Shown: positions 24,922-33,760, counted from the stretch's first letter. The stretch is DNA of 49,203 nucleotides from RGIG3102 sp964525015 (GCA_964525015.1 CAZGFY010000016.1:1-49203); one strand, 5' to 3'. Notes: generated from the sequence alone by a model not told the origin. Translations and numbers: made by a program.

Positions 24922-25284
24922 ATGAAAATCTTAGAATCATCTGAAATGTATTTAGAAACAATCTTAGTTTTAAAGGAAAAAAACGGAAAAGTAAAATCAA
25001 TAGATGTTGCCAATGATTTAGGCTATTCTAAAGCAAGTGTTAGCGTTGCTATGAAACAACTTCGTGAAAATGGATATGTTAGATTTGAAGATGATAACTC
25101 TATAACCTTACTGCCAATTGGCGAAGATATCGCAAAAAAAGTTTATGAAAAACATAAATTATTAACAAATGCTTTAATCAAATTAGGTGTAGATCCTATC
25201 ACTGCCTCAAACGATGCGTGTAAAATCGAACATGTTATTTCTGAGGAATCATTGCTCGCTTTTAGTCGTTTTTTATCTAAATAA
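24922..25284 (+). CDS. DtxR/MntR-family metal-dependent transcriptional regulator
   Basis: The 120-residue protein starts like the DtxR family: SSEMYLETILVL (residues 5-16), then a winged helix with SIDVANDLGYSKASVSVAMKQLRENGYV (about 27-54). The dimerisation part has GEDIAKKVYEKHKLLTNALIKLGV and ACKIEHVISEES, whose Cys/Glu/His residues lie where the metal ligands are expected. There is no SH3-like third domain, as in MntR-type short members. It probably senses Mn or Fe. Single gene behind a perfect promoter and a candidate operator. Confidence 0.85.
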   Translation: MKILESSEMYLETILVLKEKNGKVKSIDVANDLGYSKASVSVAMKQLRENGYVRFEDDNSITLLPIGEDIAKKVYEKHKLLTNALIKLGVDPITASNDACKIEHVISEESLLAFSRFLSK

Positions 25285-25348
25285 ATAAGAAAAAACCTAA
25301 TTTTATTAATCCTTTTAAAGTTTTATTTAATTTTTATAATCTAAAATA

Positions 25349-25377
25349 TTGAATTTGTCCATATTTTGGTTTATAAT
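25349..25377 (+). promoter_or_regulatory. promoter of the GGDEF gene
   Basis: TTGAAT (25349-25354), 17 bases and TATAAT (25372-25377), about 30 bases before the chosen start codon. Confidence 0.75.
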
Positions 25378-25410
25378 TATATTAATAACTTTGAAAGGAT
25401 TTGTTTTATT

Positions 25411-27285
25411 ATGTCTTTTTATTCTAAACCAAGTAAGGATGAACCTGCTGTTTTCTCTCTAACCTTAGATATAAAAGAAAATTTACCTATTCTAAATGCA
25501 GATGAAAACTTTTATAATTTCATTGAGTATTCAAAAAAGGAATTTCTTTCTCTTTTTGATAACCAATTTTTATTTCTTTTGCACCCATCAGATATTGTTC
25601 ATTTAAACGAACTTATTTTTAATAAAACCTGCTTTGATGGAAAAGAGATAAATTGTCATTGTGCACTTATAACCAAATCAAAATCCAGTAAATTTATTCG
25701 TCTTTGTATAAAATTTCAAAACACAAATGATGGCTCACGAATTATATTAGCCACTATTTTTGATGTTTCAAGTGAAGTTTGCTCTTTTACACTTCCTTCT
25801 TTTTTAGAGGCTCATTTTAATTTTCTAGATAATCTAACTGAAAATTACTATTTCAATCTTGATTTATTAACTGGGAATTTCACGTCTACTAAAAAATTCG
25901 CAGATCTTATTTTTATGCCTTCAAAAACATTTATTTTCCCAAACGCTTTAATTGAAAATAATTTAATTTCAATAGATAAAGCGCAGGATATATTTAATAA
26001 GCAATTTGAAAAAAACCTATTATATTATAATGAATTAAGATTAAACACTGTTTTAGAGGAAAAAATCTTTTTAATGAAGTATAAAGTTCATTTTAACGCC
26101 GAAAATACCCCTGTACACATTATAGGCAAATTAATGGACATAACTAATAAATCTCTTGATTTAAATAGTATTGCAGATAATAAAAAATTTGATAGTTTAA
26201 CTCTTTTATTTAATAAAAATATATCCTATGATTTAATCCGAAATTACTTAAAAGATAAATCTGAGGATAAAATTTCAGCTTTAATGCTTATTGATTTAAA
26301 AAATTTCAATTTAATTAATGATAAATTTGGAACTATTTACGGAGATGCCATTTTATCAGAATATGCAAATTTATTAAAACAAACTTTTCGTAATATTGAT
26401 ATAGTAGCAAGGATTGGAGGAGATGATTTTTTAGTTTTTATAAAAGATTGTCCTAACCAAAACTTAATCTTGCAAAAAGCTAATAAAATACATAAACTTT
26501 TTACAAAGCCTCTCATTTTAGATGAAAAAGAATTTGAGGTTCGTGCAGAAATTGGCATTGCAATTTCTTCAAAGAACTCAAACTTACAAACACTTTTAAA
26601 TAAAGCTAGCTTAGCTCTTGAAAAAACTAAAGAGCTTGCAAAAAAATCTAGTGACAAAGAAATTTTTTACACTATTTATGGTGATACGCTCGATGGTAGC
26701 ACTTTTGAAAGTAAACTTAGCAAAATAAATGAACATAAGTCTTCACAGCAGAATTTTAGTCGCCATATGCAGGACTATGTTTTCAATTTATTATATAATT
26801 CGGCTGATTTTAATAGCGCTATTCAATCTGTTTTGCATTTATTAACCGACCATTTTAAATTTTCTTCTAGTTTTATAACTGAATTTTCAGATGATGTTAG
26901 ATTTTTAAATTGCGAATACAGTTGGAATAAAGATAACACATTATCTAATCTTTTTAAAAACGTTAGCGTCACTGATTTTTTATTTCTAACTGTTCCTATT
27001 ATATCTTCTGGCTCATTAATTCTAGATTCAAAAAGCGAGATAGATGAGGGAATTGCAAATTTATTAAACAACCACTCCACTCGCTCTTTAATTGCCTTTT
27101 CTTTAATAGATAATGGAAAAACTATTGGATTTATTTCATTCACCTCTGATAGTGCAATTGCAGATTTTACTCAAGAACAATTACAAAAACTTGAAAACGC
27201 AGCAAAAATTATAAGCGTATTTTTATCAAAACACAATGCGAAAGCCTTAAATCACAAAATATTTTTAGATAATATAAAATCTTAA
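25411..27285 (+). CDS. GGDEF-type diguanylate cyclase-like protein with PAS-like and GAF-like domains
   Basis: I start at the ATG at 25411 (AAAGGA upstream), giving 624 residues. An upstream in-frame codon at 25366 overlaps the promoter. Residues 1-120 and about 130-250 look like two PAS-type sensor domains. A GGDEF domain covers about 260-415, with MLIDLKNFNLINDKFG and the signature GGDDF (336-340), a conservative variant of GGDEF. The inhibitory I-site RNID (RxxD) lies exactly 5 residues before it. The rest to the C-terminus resembles a GAF domain. It would make c-di-GMP if the Asp-for-Glu change is tolerated. No membrane helix. Confidence 0.8.
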   Translation: MSFYSKPSKDEPAVFSLTLDIKENLPILNADENFYNFIEYSKKEFLSLFDNQFLFLLHPSDIVHLNELIFNKTCFDGKEINCHCALITKSKSSKFIRLCIKFQNTNDGSRIILATIFDVSSEVCSFTLPSFLEAHFNFLDNLTENYYFNLDLLTGNFTSTKKFADLIFMPSKTFIFPNALIENNLISIDKAQDIFNKQFEKNLLYYNELRLNTVLEEKIFLMKYKVHFNAENTPVHIIGKLMDITNKSLDLNSIADNKKFDSLTLLFNKNISYDLIRNYLKDKSEDKISALMLIDLKNFNLINDKFGTIYGDAILSEYANLLKQTFRNIDIVARIGGDDFLVFIKDCPNQNLILQKANKIHKLFTKPLILDEKEFEVRAEIGIAISSKNSNLQTLLNKASLALEKTKELAKKSSDKEIFYTIYGDTLDGSTFESKLSKINEHKSSQQNFSRHMQDYVFNLLYNSADFNSAIQSVLHLLTDHFKFSSSFITEFSDDVRFLNCEYSWNKDNTLSNLFKNVSVTDFLFLTVPIISSGSLILDSKSEIDEGIANLLNNHSTRSLIAFSLIDNGKTIGFISFTSDSAIADFTQEQLQKLENAAKIISVFLSKHNAKALNHKIFLDNIKS

Positions 27286-27441
27286 TAGAATATACACTAA
27301 TTCCCTCTTTATTTTATATATTGCTATCAACTATGTATAGCTTATACAAAATATAAGGGGGAATGTTTACTATATTATTAATTTTATAGCTGAATTGTTA
27401 ACATATATCCATCTCATACACATTACGTCTTTAATCTAAAT

Positions 27442-27470
27442 TTGACGATATCTTATAAATCTTGTAAAAT
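27442..27470 (+). promoter_or_regulatory. promoter of the AgrA/AgrC-type operon
   Basis: TTGACG (27442-27447), 17 bases and TAAAAT (27465-27470), about 27 bases before the response-regulator ATG. Confidence 0.75.
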
Positions 27471-27497
27471 AAAGATAGCAAAAGGTAGGTGGGAATT

Positions 27498-28229
27498 ATG
27501 TTAAAAATTGCTATTTGTGATGACAACCAATTTTTTTGCTCTGAGATTGAAACCATAATTTTAAAAAACAAAGATAAACTTAATAAACAACACTTAAACA
27601 TAGATATATTCTACTCTGGACAACAGTTATACTCTCACTTAAATCAAAACCATAAATATGATATTATCTTTCTTGATATTGAGATGGAGTCATTGAATGG
27701 TGTCGAGGTAGGCAAAAAAATACGAAACGATTTGAATGATGATGATACGCAAATTATATATGTGTCATCTAATGCTTCGTATGCAATGCAATTATTTCAA
27801 AATCGTCCGGCTAATTTTTTAATTAAGCCAGTAAAAGAAACCGATATTGTTGAGCAACTCAAAAAATCTATCGCATACATAGATAGGAATAAATTAATTT
27901 TTTCTTTTTCAAATAATAAAGACTATTATAATCTTAGCTACAAAGATATTATTTATTTTGAAAGTAGAAATAGAAAAGTTATTATCCACACAGTTTTAAA
28001 AGATTATGAAATATACGCAAAGCTTTCTGATATAATGGATACTCTTCCATCCTTAGTTTTCTTTAAAATTCATAAATCATATGTTATAAATTATAATTTC
28101 ATTCAGCATATTGATTATGATAGCATAACTTTAACTAGTGGTTTAATACTTCCTATAAGTCAGAGTCAGCGAAAAACTGTTCGCCTCTCTCTTTTAAATC
28201 TTAGAAGGGAGTTTTCAATGAATGATTGA
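27498..28229 (+). CDS. LytTR-family response regulator (AgrA-like)
   Basis: From the ATG at 27498 the protein has 243 residues. The track-preferred GTG 9 bases earlier lies inside the AAGGTAGGTGGGA ribosome region, so I reject it. The receiver domain has acidic ICDDN (6-10), the phospho-acceptor D60 in IIFLDIEME and the conserved lysine in FLIKPVK. A LytTR DNA-binding domain follows, with IIYFESRNRKVIIHT and FFKIHKSYVINYNFI. Such regulators work with AgrC-like peptide-sensing kinases. The kinase gene overlaps by 8 bases. Confidence 0.9.
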   Translation: MLKIAICDDNQFFCSEIETIILKNKDKLNKQHLNIDIFYSGQQLYSHLNQNHKYDIIFLDIEMESLNGVEVGKKIRNDLNDDDTQIIYVSSNASYAMQLFQNRPANFLIKPVKETDIVEQLKKSIAYIDRNKLIFSFSNNKDYYNLSYKDIIYFESRNRKVIIHTVLKDYEIYAKLSDIMDTLPSLVFFKIHKSYVINYNFIQHIDYDSITLTSGLILPISQSQRKTVRLSLLNLRREFSMND

Positions 28230-29475
28230 TGTTTCAATTCAAATACTAACGGCTGTATTCCGAGCCTTAGTTAATATCTTTTTTATCGGTGTCTTTTTTA
28301 AAAATCAGCAAAAGTCTAATATCAAAATTTTATTTTTAATATTAGGCTTTTCTGTTTTTTCAAGTTTTAGTGTATTAAACTTTGATACGCTAACTGTTTA
28401 TTTTATCTTAAACACCTTTTTTATTATTTTATTATCTTTTTCATATAAAGGTATCCTGCAAAGGAAGATAGTTGCAGCTACCGCACTTTTAGTGTTTACA
28501 ATTCTTTGCGATAGCTTTATTTATTCAATATTCAATCATATTTTAGGATATAAAATACCGTATTATATTTTAAATATGATTATCAGTGGCTCAATTTTTA
28601 TATTTGCAAATTTATTAAACACATTTTTCACTAGCTATTATACGCAAGAATTAAGCCTTCGAAAATTAACACTTGTTATTGGTGCACCATTTTCTAGCCT
28701 TGCTATTTTCATTTTAAGTTACATTTCAAACCCAGATAAATCAATTAGTGCATATATTGCCTTTTTTCTTATTATTTTAAATATTTTTATATTTTATTCC
28801 TATAATATAATTTTAAAATCTACAAATATAGAATTTGAAAATCAAATTTTAGAAGTTTCAAATAAGGCGTATAGGGCACAAATGAATATTATCAGCCAAA
28901 CTCGAGATGAAACACTTAGATTAAAGCATGATATAAATAATCATATCTTATCTATGCGTCATTTAATTAGAAATAAAGAATATTCAAAAGTTGATGCACA
29001 TCTATCTGATATTACCAAGGAAATAAAAGAGGATAAAATATTTTCAAAAAGTGGAAATGTTATTATAGATGCTATTTTAAACTACAAGCTTTCTTTAATT
29101 GCCAATTTAAACACAGATATATCCTGCGATATTAAGTTGCCATGCGAGGACTTTATATCACTTTTTGATTTAACTATTATATTCGGAAATCTACTAGACA
29201 ATGTTTATGAAGCACTTAAAATAACAACTAATCGAAAATTAATTTTAAATATTTCATATGAAAAAGGAATGCTTTTTATTAATTGTAAAAATACATTCGC
29301 TAAGGCACCTACAAAAATCAACAACACATACCTATCTATTAAAAAAGATAAATCCAATCATGGGTTTGGACTTAAAAATATTGCAAAAGTTGTGGATAAA
29401 TATAACGGCGAAAACCAAATTATTATCACTGAAACATTCTTTATTCAAGAGATATTACTGTTTACTAAATTGTAA
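28222..29475 (+). CDS. AgrC-like sensor histidine kinase (GHKL type)
   Basis: The 417-residue protein has six hydrophobic segments in residues 1-200, then a dimerisation helix with the phospho-acceptor H236 in RLKHDINNHILSM. The GHKL ATPase follows: N-box FGNLLDNVYEA (about 321-331) and G-box NHGFGLKNI (about 376-384). This is the AgrC layout, in which the membrane part binds a processed peptide. No agrB (processing protease) or agrD (peptide) gene is visible nearby, so the ligand is unknown. It overlaps the regulator gene by 8 bases. Confidence 0.88.
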   Translation: MIDVSIQILTAVFRALVNIFFIGVFFKNQQKSNIKILFLILGFSVFSSFSVLNFDTLTVYFILNTFFIILLSFSYKGILQRKIVAATALLVFTILCDSFIYSIFNHILGYKIPYYILNMIISGSIFIFANLLNTFFTSYYTQELSLRKLTLVIGAPFSSLAIFILSYISNPDKSISAYIAFFLIILNIFIFYSYNIILKSTNIEFENQILEVSNKAYRAQMNIISQTRDETLRLKHDINNHILSMRHLIRNKEYSKVDAHLSDITKEIKEDKIFSKSGNVIIDAILNYKLSLIANLNTDISCDIKLPCEDFISLFDLTIIFGNLLDNVYEALKITTNRKLILNISYEKGMLFINCKNTFAKAPTKINNTYLSIKKDKSNHGFGLKNIAKVVDKYNGENQIIITETFFIQEILLFTKL

Positions 29476-29851
29476 TTTTGCAAAAATTATTAGATTTCAA
29501 CATCTAAACCCTCTAAATTCAACAACTCACGGTGAGTGGCTTGATTTTATGATATTATATAAATGACAAAGGAAATGCATAGCAAATACACAAAATTGCT
29601 CTTAGTATGCTCCTTGCTTATTTTGATAAAATCAAACTACTCATTAAAATTTATAACATTTCAATATAATTTTACTAACGGACATACTAAACAACATACC
29701 CACAATGTATTTTACAATTCAAACAACATATACTATACAATATACTAATTAAATTATTAATATATGAATAAATTCGTACTAATAACTTAATATATTTTCC
29801 AAGAAATTTTCTAGAAATTTAATAAGGTTAATGATAGTTTGCATTTTATAA
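29476..29851. other. 376-base AT-rich stretch without a supported gene
   Basis: Follows the sensor kinase. It holds only a 61-codon frame at 29563-29748 that lacks a ribosome site and has an AT-driven composition. No agrD-like peptide gene, riboswitch or repeat that I can support. The right edge is a strong hairpin. Confidence 0.55.
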
Positions 29852-29881
29852 AAGAGGCCCGCACATTTGTGCAGGCCTCTT
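29852..29881. terminator. strong intrinsic terminator
   Basis: AAGAGGCC and GGCCTCTT plus GCAC/GTGC form a 12-bp stem with one C/A mismatch and an ATTT loop, with TCTTTTT after it on the plus strand. It can end both the kinase operon (plus) and the 53-residue gene (minus). Confidence 0.88.
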
Positions 29882-29885
29882 CTTT

Positions 29886-30047
29886 TTATTCAAATGCTGA
29901 ATCCCATTCATTTTCAAGTCGTAAGCTTAAAAGTGCTGAATAGAAATATGTTTCTTCTTTTTTGCTTTCAACAGCAAGTTTTTTTAAATCTTCAATAGAT
30001 AATTTTAGATATTCTTCATATAAAGATATTTCTTTTTTATCACTCAT
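29886..30047 (-). CDS. small acidic helical protein, 53 residues
   Basis: Translation from the ATG at 30047 gives 53 residues starting MSDKKEISLYEEYLKLSIED and ending NEWDSAFE. The frame has an exceptionally good ribosome site (GGGAGGGA, 5 bases before the ATG) and stops 4 bases before a strong terminator. That makes it a real gene despite its size. The protein is a run of charged helices without membrane segments or cysteines. I do not recognise a family. Confidence 0.75.
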   Translation of the reverse strand: MSDKKEISLYEEYLKLSIEDLKKLAVESKKEETYFYSALLSLRLENEWDSAFE

Positions 30048-30176
30048 ACATTTTATCCCTCCCTTTATTTTTGTCCCTTTATCAATAATATAAATTAATT
30101 AATTTAATTGTTAATATTATAATTTATCTCTAAATATATTATACTACAACTTTTAATAAAATCAAGCTTTTATCTA

Positions 30177-30986
30177 CTAAAATCCGCCTTTTCTTGATGT
30201 TCTCGAACCACCTCTAGAATTCATACTAACCCTAGTTGAGCCGCCTGTTCCTTGAGTATTTTGTGGTTTTACAACTCTTGTGGTATTTTGAAATAAAAAT
30301 CTATCACTTCGCCCTTTTAAATTAAAGCTTCCTGGCTGAATATAACTACTAGCGCTCTTATTTTTTATGGCAGTATTCATCTCATTTTTTAAAACACCAT
30401 TAACTAGTACAGCAACTAAAGCAGCAAAAATAGCTCCTACTAATATTCCCTCTTTTACAACACTAACTAGTCCATCTATTATATTAAATGAAGGAGCATA
30501 ATTTTCGCCTCTATTATATGCTGATATTGCTTCACCTGTAATTTCTAAATGAGCGTTAAAGGCTTTATAATAATCTCCGTTTGAAAGATACCCTGCAACA
30601 ACCTCATCAACTTCATCAAATGCAGCTTCATTAAAAATAGTTTCTGCTAAATTTCTAGTTGATGTTACATATTCCCTAGAGCCCATATCAATTAAAAAAA
30701 CCAATCCGTTTGCATTATCATCAATTAAAGCATATTCATCAGCATAATCTAAAGCATCTACTGAGCCTATACTACTTCTTGTAACAAAGGTTACGCTAAA
30801 ATTATTTTCTTTTTCATATTCCTGTATAATATTTAGTAGTTTTTCTTCTTCACTTTGAGTTAGCAAATCTGCTTCATCATCAATTGCCGCATAGTCGATT
30901 GGCGCTGATTCTGCAAATGCCATTGTAAAAGATAAAGAAAATAAAACTAAATATACCAGTAATGTATTTTTTATTTTTTTAATCAT
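30177..30986 (-). CDS. TPM-domain secreted/membrane protein (YdjH-like)
   Basis: The 269-residue protein has a signal sequence (residues 5-25, ending AFAES) and a TPM domain. It begins AIDDEADLLTQSEEEKLLNIIQEYE and has the acidic face NGLVFLIDMGSREY, seen in the family of small membrane-linked repair or phosphatase-like folds. One membrane helix follows (about 170-195), then a basic Ser/Gly/Arg-rich tail (SRGGSRTSRKGGF). With the next two genes it forms the set found as YdjH/YdjG/YdjI in Bacillus subtilis, linked to envelope stress. Exact role unknown. Confidence 0.8.
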   Translation of the reverse strand: MIKKIKNTLLVYLVLFSLSFTMAFAESAPIDYAAIDDEADLLTQSEEEKLLNIIQEYEKENNFSVTFVTRSSIGSVDALDYADEYALIDDNANGLVFLIDMGSREYVTSTRNLAETIFNEAAFDEVDEVVAGYLSNGDYYKAFNAHLEITGEAISAYNRGENYAPSFNIIDGLVSVVKEGILVGAIFAALVAVLVNGVLKNEMNTAIKNKSASSYIQPGSFNLKGRSDRFLFQNTTRVVKPQNTQGTGGSTRVSMNSRGGSRTSRKGGF

Positions 30987-31058
30987 TATATAATTTCCTT
31001 TTATTATAAAAACATATTTTATCCTATATGTATAAAACCATATGTATTATACATATAG

Positions 31059-32162
31059 TTACCCAAGTATTAATCCTGCAATAATCGTAGCTGGAACTAG
31101 AACAGCTGAAAACACGCCTAAAATCCATAATTTCTGCTTATTTTTATCAATCGGAAGCTCTCCTGAAACTTTTCCTGTTTGCCCATTAATTGCAAATTGA
31201 TACATCTTGCCTTTATATTTTGTATTTAGCATCCACACGGGAAGAAGTCCATATTTAATATCTTCACCTGTCATATTAATGTTTTTATAATCTGTGCTAA
31301 TTGAATTATACCCCACAACTGTTCTGCGAAGTTCATCCTCAACTGAGTTTATAACTCTTTCTTTTGCTCTTTGCGAACTTTCAGAAACATCAACATCAAA
31401 CTTATCCGCAAAATATCCTGCCATATATAAATCATCAAAATCTACGGCATCATTAAAATTATAAGGCTCTATTCCATCCATATAATTGTCTTCTAGTTTT
31501 CTTGAGGCATCTATTGTTATATTATTAAATGAAATATTTCCTTGCCTATTAATGGCATAAGTCCTTGTGGTTGTGTAAGTGAATCGCGAATCACTGCGAA
31601 CATTTACCTTAGTGCCTCTAAATCTCATACTTCCAACGCCCTCACAACTAAACAGCCAAAACGGAACATACATTCCTGCAATTTTAGAAATTCTATTTTC
31701 CTGTTTAAATTCATTTGGAAGTAATTTTTTTCCTTTATAAAAGTTTTTTAGTAGGTTTTCTGCTTGTTTTTTATCTATTTTAAATGGAATTATTAAATCC
31801 GGCTTTAACATTCCATCTATCCTTGGTGAAACAACTAAAGCATTACCGCAGTACATACATTCTGTTGCAACTGTGGTTTTATCAGATGCAACCTGTGCTC
31901 CACAAGAATTGCAAGAATATCCTGAAACATCTTCTAACTTTTCATGTTTTTCAAGAAAACCTTCTATTTTCCAGTCTATTTTTTGATTTGAAGAAACTTC
32001 TTCATTATCTTTTAAGCCTTTTTCGTTTTCTTCTATATTTTCAAAATAATCTTCTGTATATGTACTATCGCATGAATCGCAAACAATATTTTGAGTGTTT
32101 GCATCAAATCTAAGTGGTGCACCACAAGACGGACAAGCGTATTTAACAATTGTTTGACTCAT
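31059..32162 (-). CDS. TFIIB-like zinc-ribbon membrane protein (YdjG-like)
   Basis: The 367-residue protein starts with two zinc ribbons: CPSCGAPL...CDSCDS (9-34) and CNSCGAQ...CMYCGN (about 83-106). A conserved domain follows (DLIIPFKIDKKQAENLLKNFYKGKKLLPNEF, quoted in part: IIPFKIDKKQAENLLK) that ends in one C-terminal membrane helix (about 345-366). Similar proteins are often mislabelled as primosomal helicase fragments because of the ribbon; there is no ATPase motif here. It lies between the TPM and SPFH genes, as in the YdjGHI group. Confidence 0.8.
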   Translation of the reverse strand: MSQTIVKYACPSCGAPLRFDANTQNIVCDSCDSTYTEDYFENIEENEKGLKDNEEVSSNQKIDWKIEGFLEKHEKLEDVSGYSCNSCGAQVASDKTTVATECMYCGNALVVSPRIDGMLKPDLIIPFKIDKKQAENLLKNFYKGKKLLPNEFKQENRISKIAGMYVPFWLFSCEGVGSMRFRGTKVNVRSDSRFTYTTTRTYAINRQGNISFNNITIDASRKLEDNYMDGIEPYNFNDAVDFDDLYMAGYFADKFDVDVSESSQRAKERVINSVEDELRRTVVGYNSISTDYKNINMTGEDIKYGLLPVWMLNTKYKGKMYQFAINGQTGKVSGELPIDKNKQKLWILGVFSAVLVPATIIAGLILG

Positions 32163-32227
32163 ATTTATTGCCTTCCTTTTCTAAGGGAAATTGCTATTAT
32201 TTACCCATTAACTTTATTAGATTATTA

Positions 32228-32265
32228 AATATTACCCGTTTTGCTTTTCCAAAACGGGTAATATT
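32228..32265 (-). terminator. 15-bp hairpin between the SPFH and zinc-ribbon genes
   Basis: AATATTACCCGTTTT and its mirror AAAACGGGTAATATT form a perfect 15-bp stem with an 8-base loop. The T tract is better on the plus strand than in the direction of transcription, so on the minus strand it may be a partial terminator or mRNA barrier that sets the ratio of the two proteins. Confidence 0.6.
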
Positions 32266-32274
32266 TATATTTTT

Positions 32275-33615
32275 TTAATTTTTTACATCGCTTTCATTGA
32301 ACACATCCCCACATTCAGGACAGAATTTTGGAGGATTTTTTGCATCTTCTGGCTCCCAGCCACATTTATCACATTTGTATAAAAGAGCATCAGCTGGCTT
32401 TTTACTTCCACAGTTTGAGCAGAATTTACCTTTGTTAACACTTCCACAAGAACAAGTCCAGCCTGCTTGATTTGGTTTTCCACATTGAGTGCAGAATTTC
32501 CCTGTATTATTAGCTCCGCAAGAACAAGCCCAAGAATTTACTGGTGAAGCTGTGTTTTGTGGCTGATTTATTGCTTGATTTTGCATAGCTTGTTGTTGCA
32601 TTGCTTGGTATTGCATTGCATTATTAGTTAAACTTGCCGCTGCACCACCAGTGTTTCCAGCCATATTCATTCCTGCAAATGCCATCATAGGTCCTGTTGC
32701 TTCATTTGAGGCTGCTGCCTGCATAGCCTCAGCTGTTGCATCTGTTAATCTAGCATTAGCCATCATCGGATCTTTTAAAACTGCAACCTTTTGAAGCTCT
32801 CTTATCATTTCTTCAATATCAGTTGGTGCTGTTGCCATAACTGTGAATGAAACGATTTCAATGCCTCTTAAATTTCCCCATTCGCTTGAAAGTTCATCAT
32901 TTAAAGCTTTAGATATTTCTTTTGTATGAGCCATAAGCTCTGAATATCTAACTCCCATTGCAGAAACTCTTGCCAGTGCCGGTTGTAAAGCATTAAGAAC
33001 TTCCATTTTCAGCTGACCTAGAATTGAATCTTTTCTATACTCACTAGTTACATTTCCTGCAATATTAGTGTAGAATTTAATCGGGTCAGTAATTTTAAAT
33101 GAATACTCACCATGACATTTAACTGTGCCATCTATATCAAGGCCTATATTTCTATCAATAAATCTAAAAGGAACTGGATTAACAGTGCCGTATTTATTCC
33201 CAAGAATTTCTTTTGTGTTAATAAAATACACTCTTTGATCTTTTGGAGCATCTCCACCAAAGGTAAATCTCTTTCCTATATTTTTTAAACTATCAACAAT
33301 TCCAGTGCCTAAATCTCCATAAAATATTGTTGGTTCTGTTGAAGAATCATATGTAAATTCTCCTGACTCTGCACTAATTTCCACAACTTTTCCATTATCA
33401 ACAATAATCATACATTGATTATCTGCAACTGCAATAACTGAGCCATTTGAAATTATATTATCATATCCATCTGTATTGCTTGATTTAGACGATGTTCTTT
33501 TTAATCCTTTTGTTAATAGCACATCATTTTCAATGGAATCACAGTAGTAATACTCTCTCCACTGTTCCCCTAAAACTGAACTTGCCGAACCTACTATTGA
33601 CTTAATTAAACCCAT
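32275..33615 (-). CDS. SPFH-domain protein with three C-terminal zinc ribbons (YdjI-like)
   Basis: The 446-residue protein has an SPFH/band-7-like domain (about 30-280): YFINTKEILGNKYGTVNPVPF, quoted in part as YFINTKEI, and the later helix region EIVSFTVMATAPTDIEEMIRE. An Ala/Met/Gln-rich hinge follows (about 290-355). Then come three CxC/CxxC zinc ribbons: CSCGANNTGKFCTQCG, CSCGSVNKGKFCSNCG and CDKCG...CPECG. It matches the YdjI/virion-core-like family that recruits PspA to the membrane in Bacillus. No membrane helix. First of the triad, with a good promoter. Confidence 0.82.
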   Translation of the reverse strand: MGLIKSIVGSASSVLGEQWREYYYCDSIENDVLLTKGLKRTSSKSSNTDGYDNIISNGSVIAVADNQCMIIVDNGKVVEISAESGEFTYDSSTEPTIFYGDLGTGIVDSLKNIGKRFTFGGDAPKDQRVYFINTKEILGNKYGTVNPVPFRFIDRNIGLDIDGTVKCHGEYSFKITDPIKFYTNIAGNVTSEYRKDSILGQLKMEVLNALQPALARVSAMGVRYSELMAHTKEISKALNDELSSEWGNLRGIEIVSFTVMATAPTDIEEMIRELQKVAVLKDPMMANARLTDATAEAMQAAASNEATGPMMAFAGMNMAGNTGGAAASLTNNAMQYQAMQQQAMQNQAINQPQNTASPVNSWACSCGANNTGKFCTQCGKPNQAGWTCSCGSVNKGKFCSNCGSKKPADALLYKCDKCGWEPEDAKNPPKFCPECGDVFNESDVKN

Positions 33616-33656
33616 TATTTTCTCTCCTTAAACCGTAAAATTTTAATATTACATTT

Positions 33657-33685
33657 ATTATACTATATATAAATACGGAATGCAA
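33657..33685 (-). promoter_or_regulatory. promoter of the SPFH/zinc-ribbon/TPM cluster
   Basis: TTGCAT (33680-33685), 17 bases and TATAAT (33657-33662) on the minus strand, about 40 bases before the SPFH gene. Confidence 0.75.
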
Positions 33686-33720
33686 AAAAATCTCTTAAAA
33701 AATCATCACTTTTTCACAAA

Positions 33721-33752
33721 AAAAACAGGCTTTATTAAAAGCCTGTTTTTTA
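33721..33752 (-). terminator. terminator of the surface-protein gene
   Basis: AAAAACAGGCTTT and AAAGCCTGTTTTT form a 13-bp stem with an ATTA loop. T runs on both strands. Confidence 0.9.
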
Positions 33753-33760
33753 TCTAATTA

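Noticed and set aside
27357..27390. GGGGG followed by ATG before the Agr-like promoter, read as a leader peptide
   Set aside because: The G run is 1-2 bases from the ATG, too close for a ribosome site, and the frame has only 8 codons.
29563..29748. 61-codon frame after the AgrC-like kinase, considered as an AgrD-type peptide
   Set aside because: No ribosome site, no cysteine in an AgrD-like central position followed by an acidic tail, and AT-driven codons.
31059..32162. PriA-like helicase annotation often given to zinc-ribbon proteins of this type
   Set aside because: No Walker A/B or helicase motifs; only zinc ribbons, an unassigned domain and one membrane helix.
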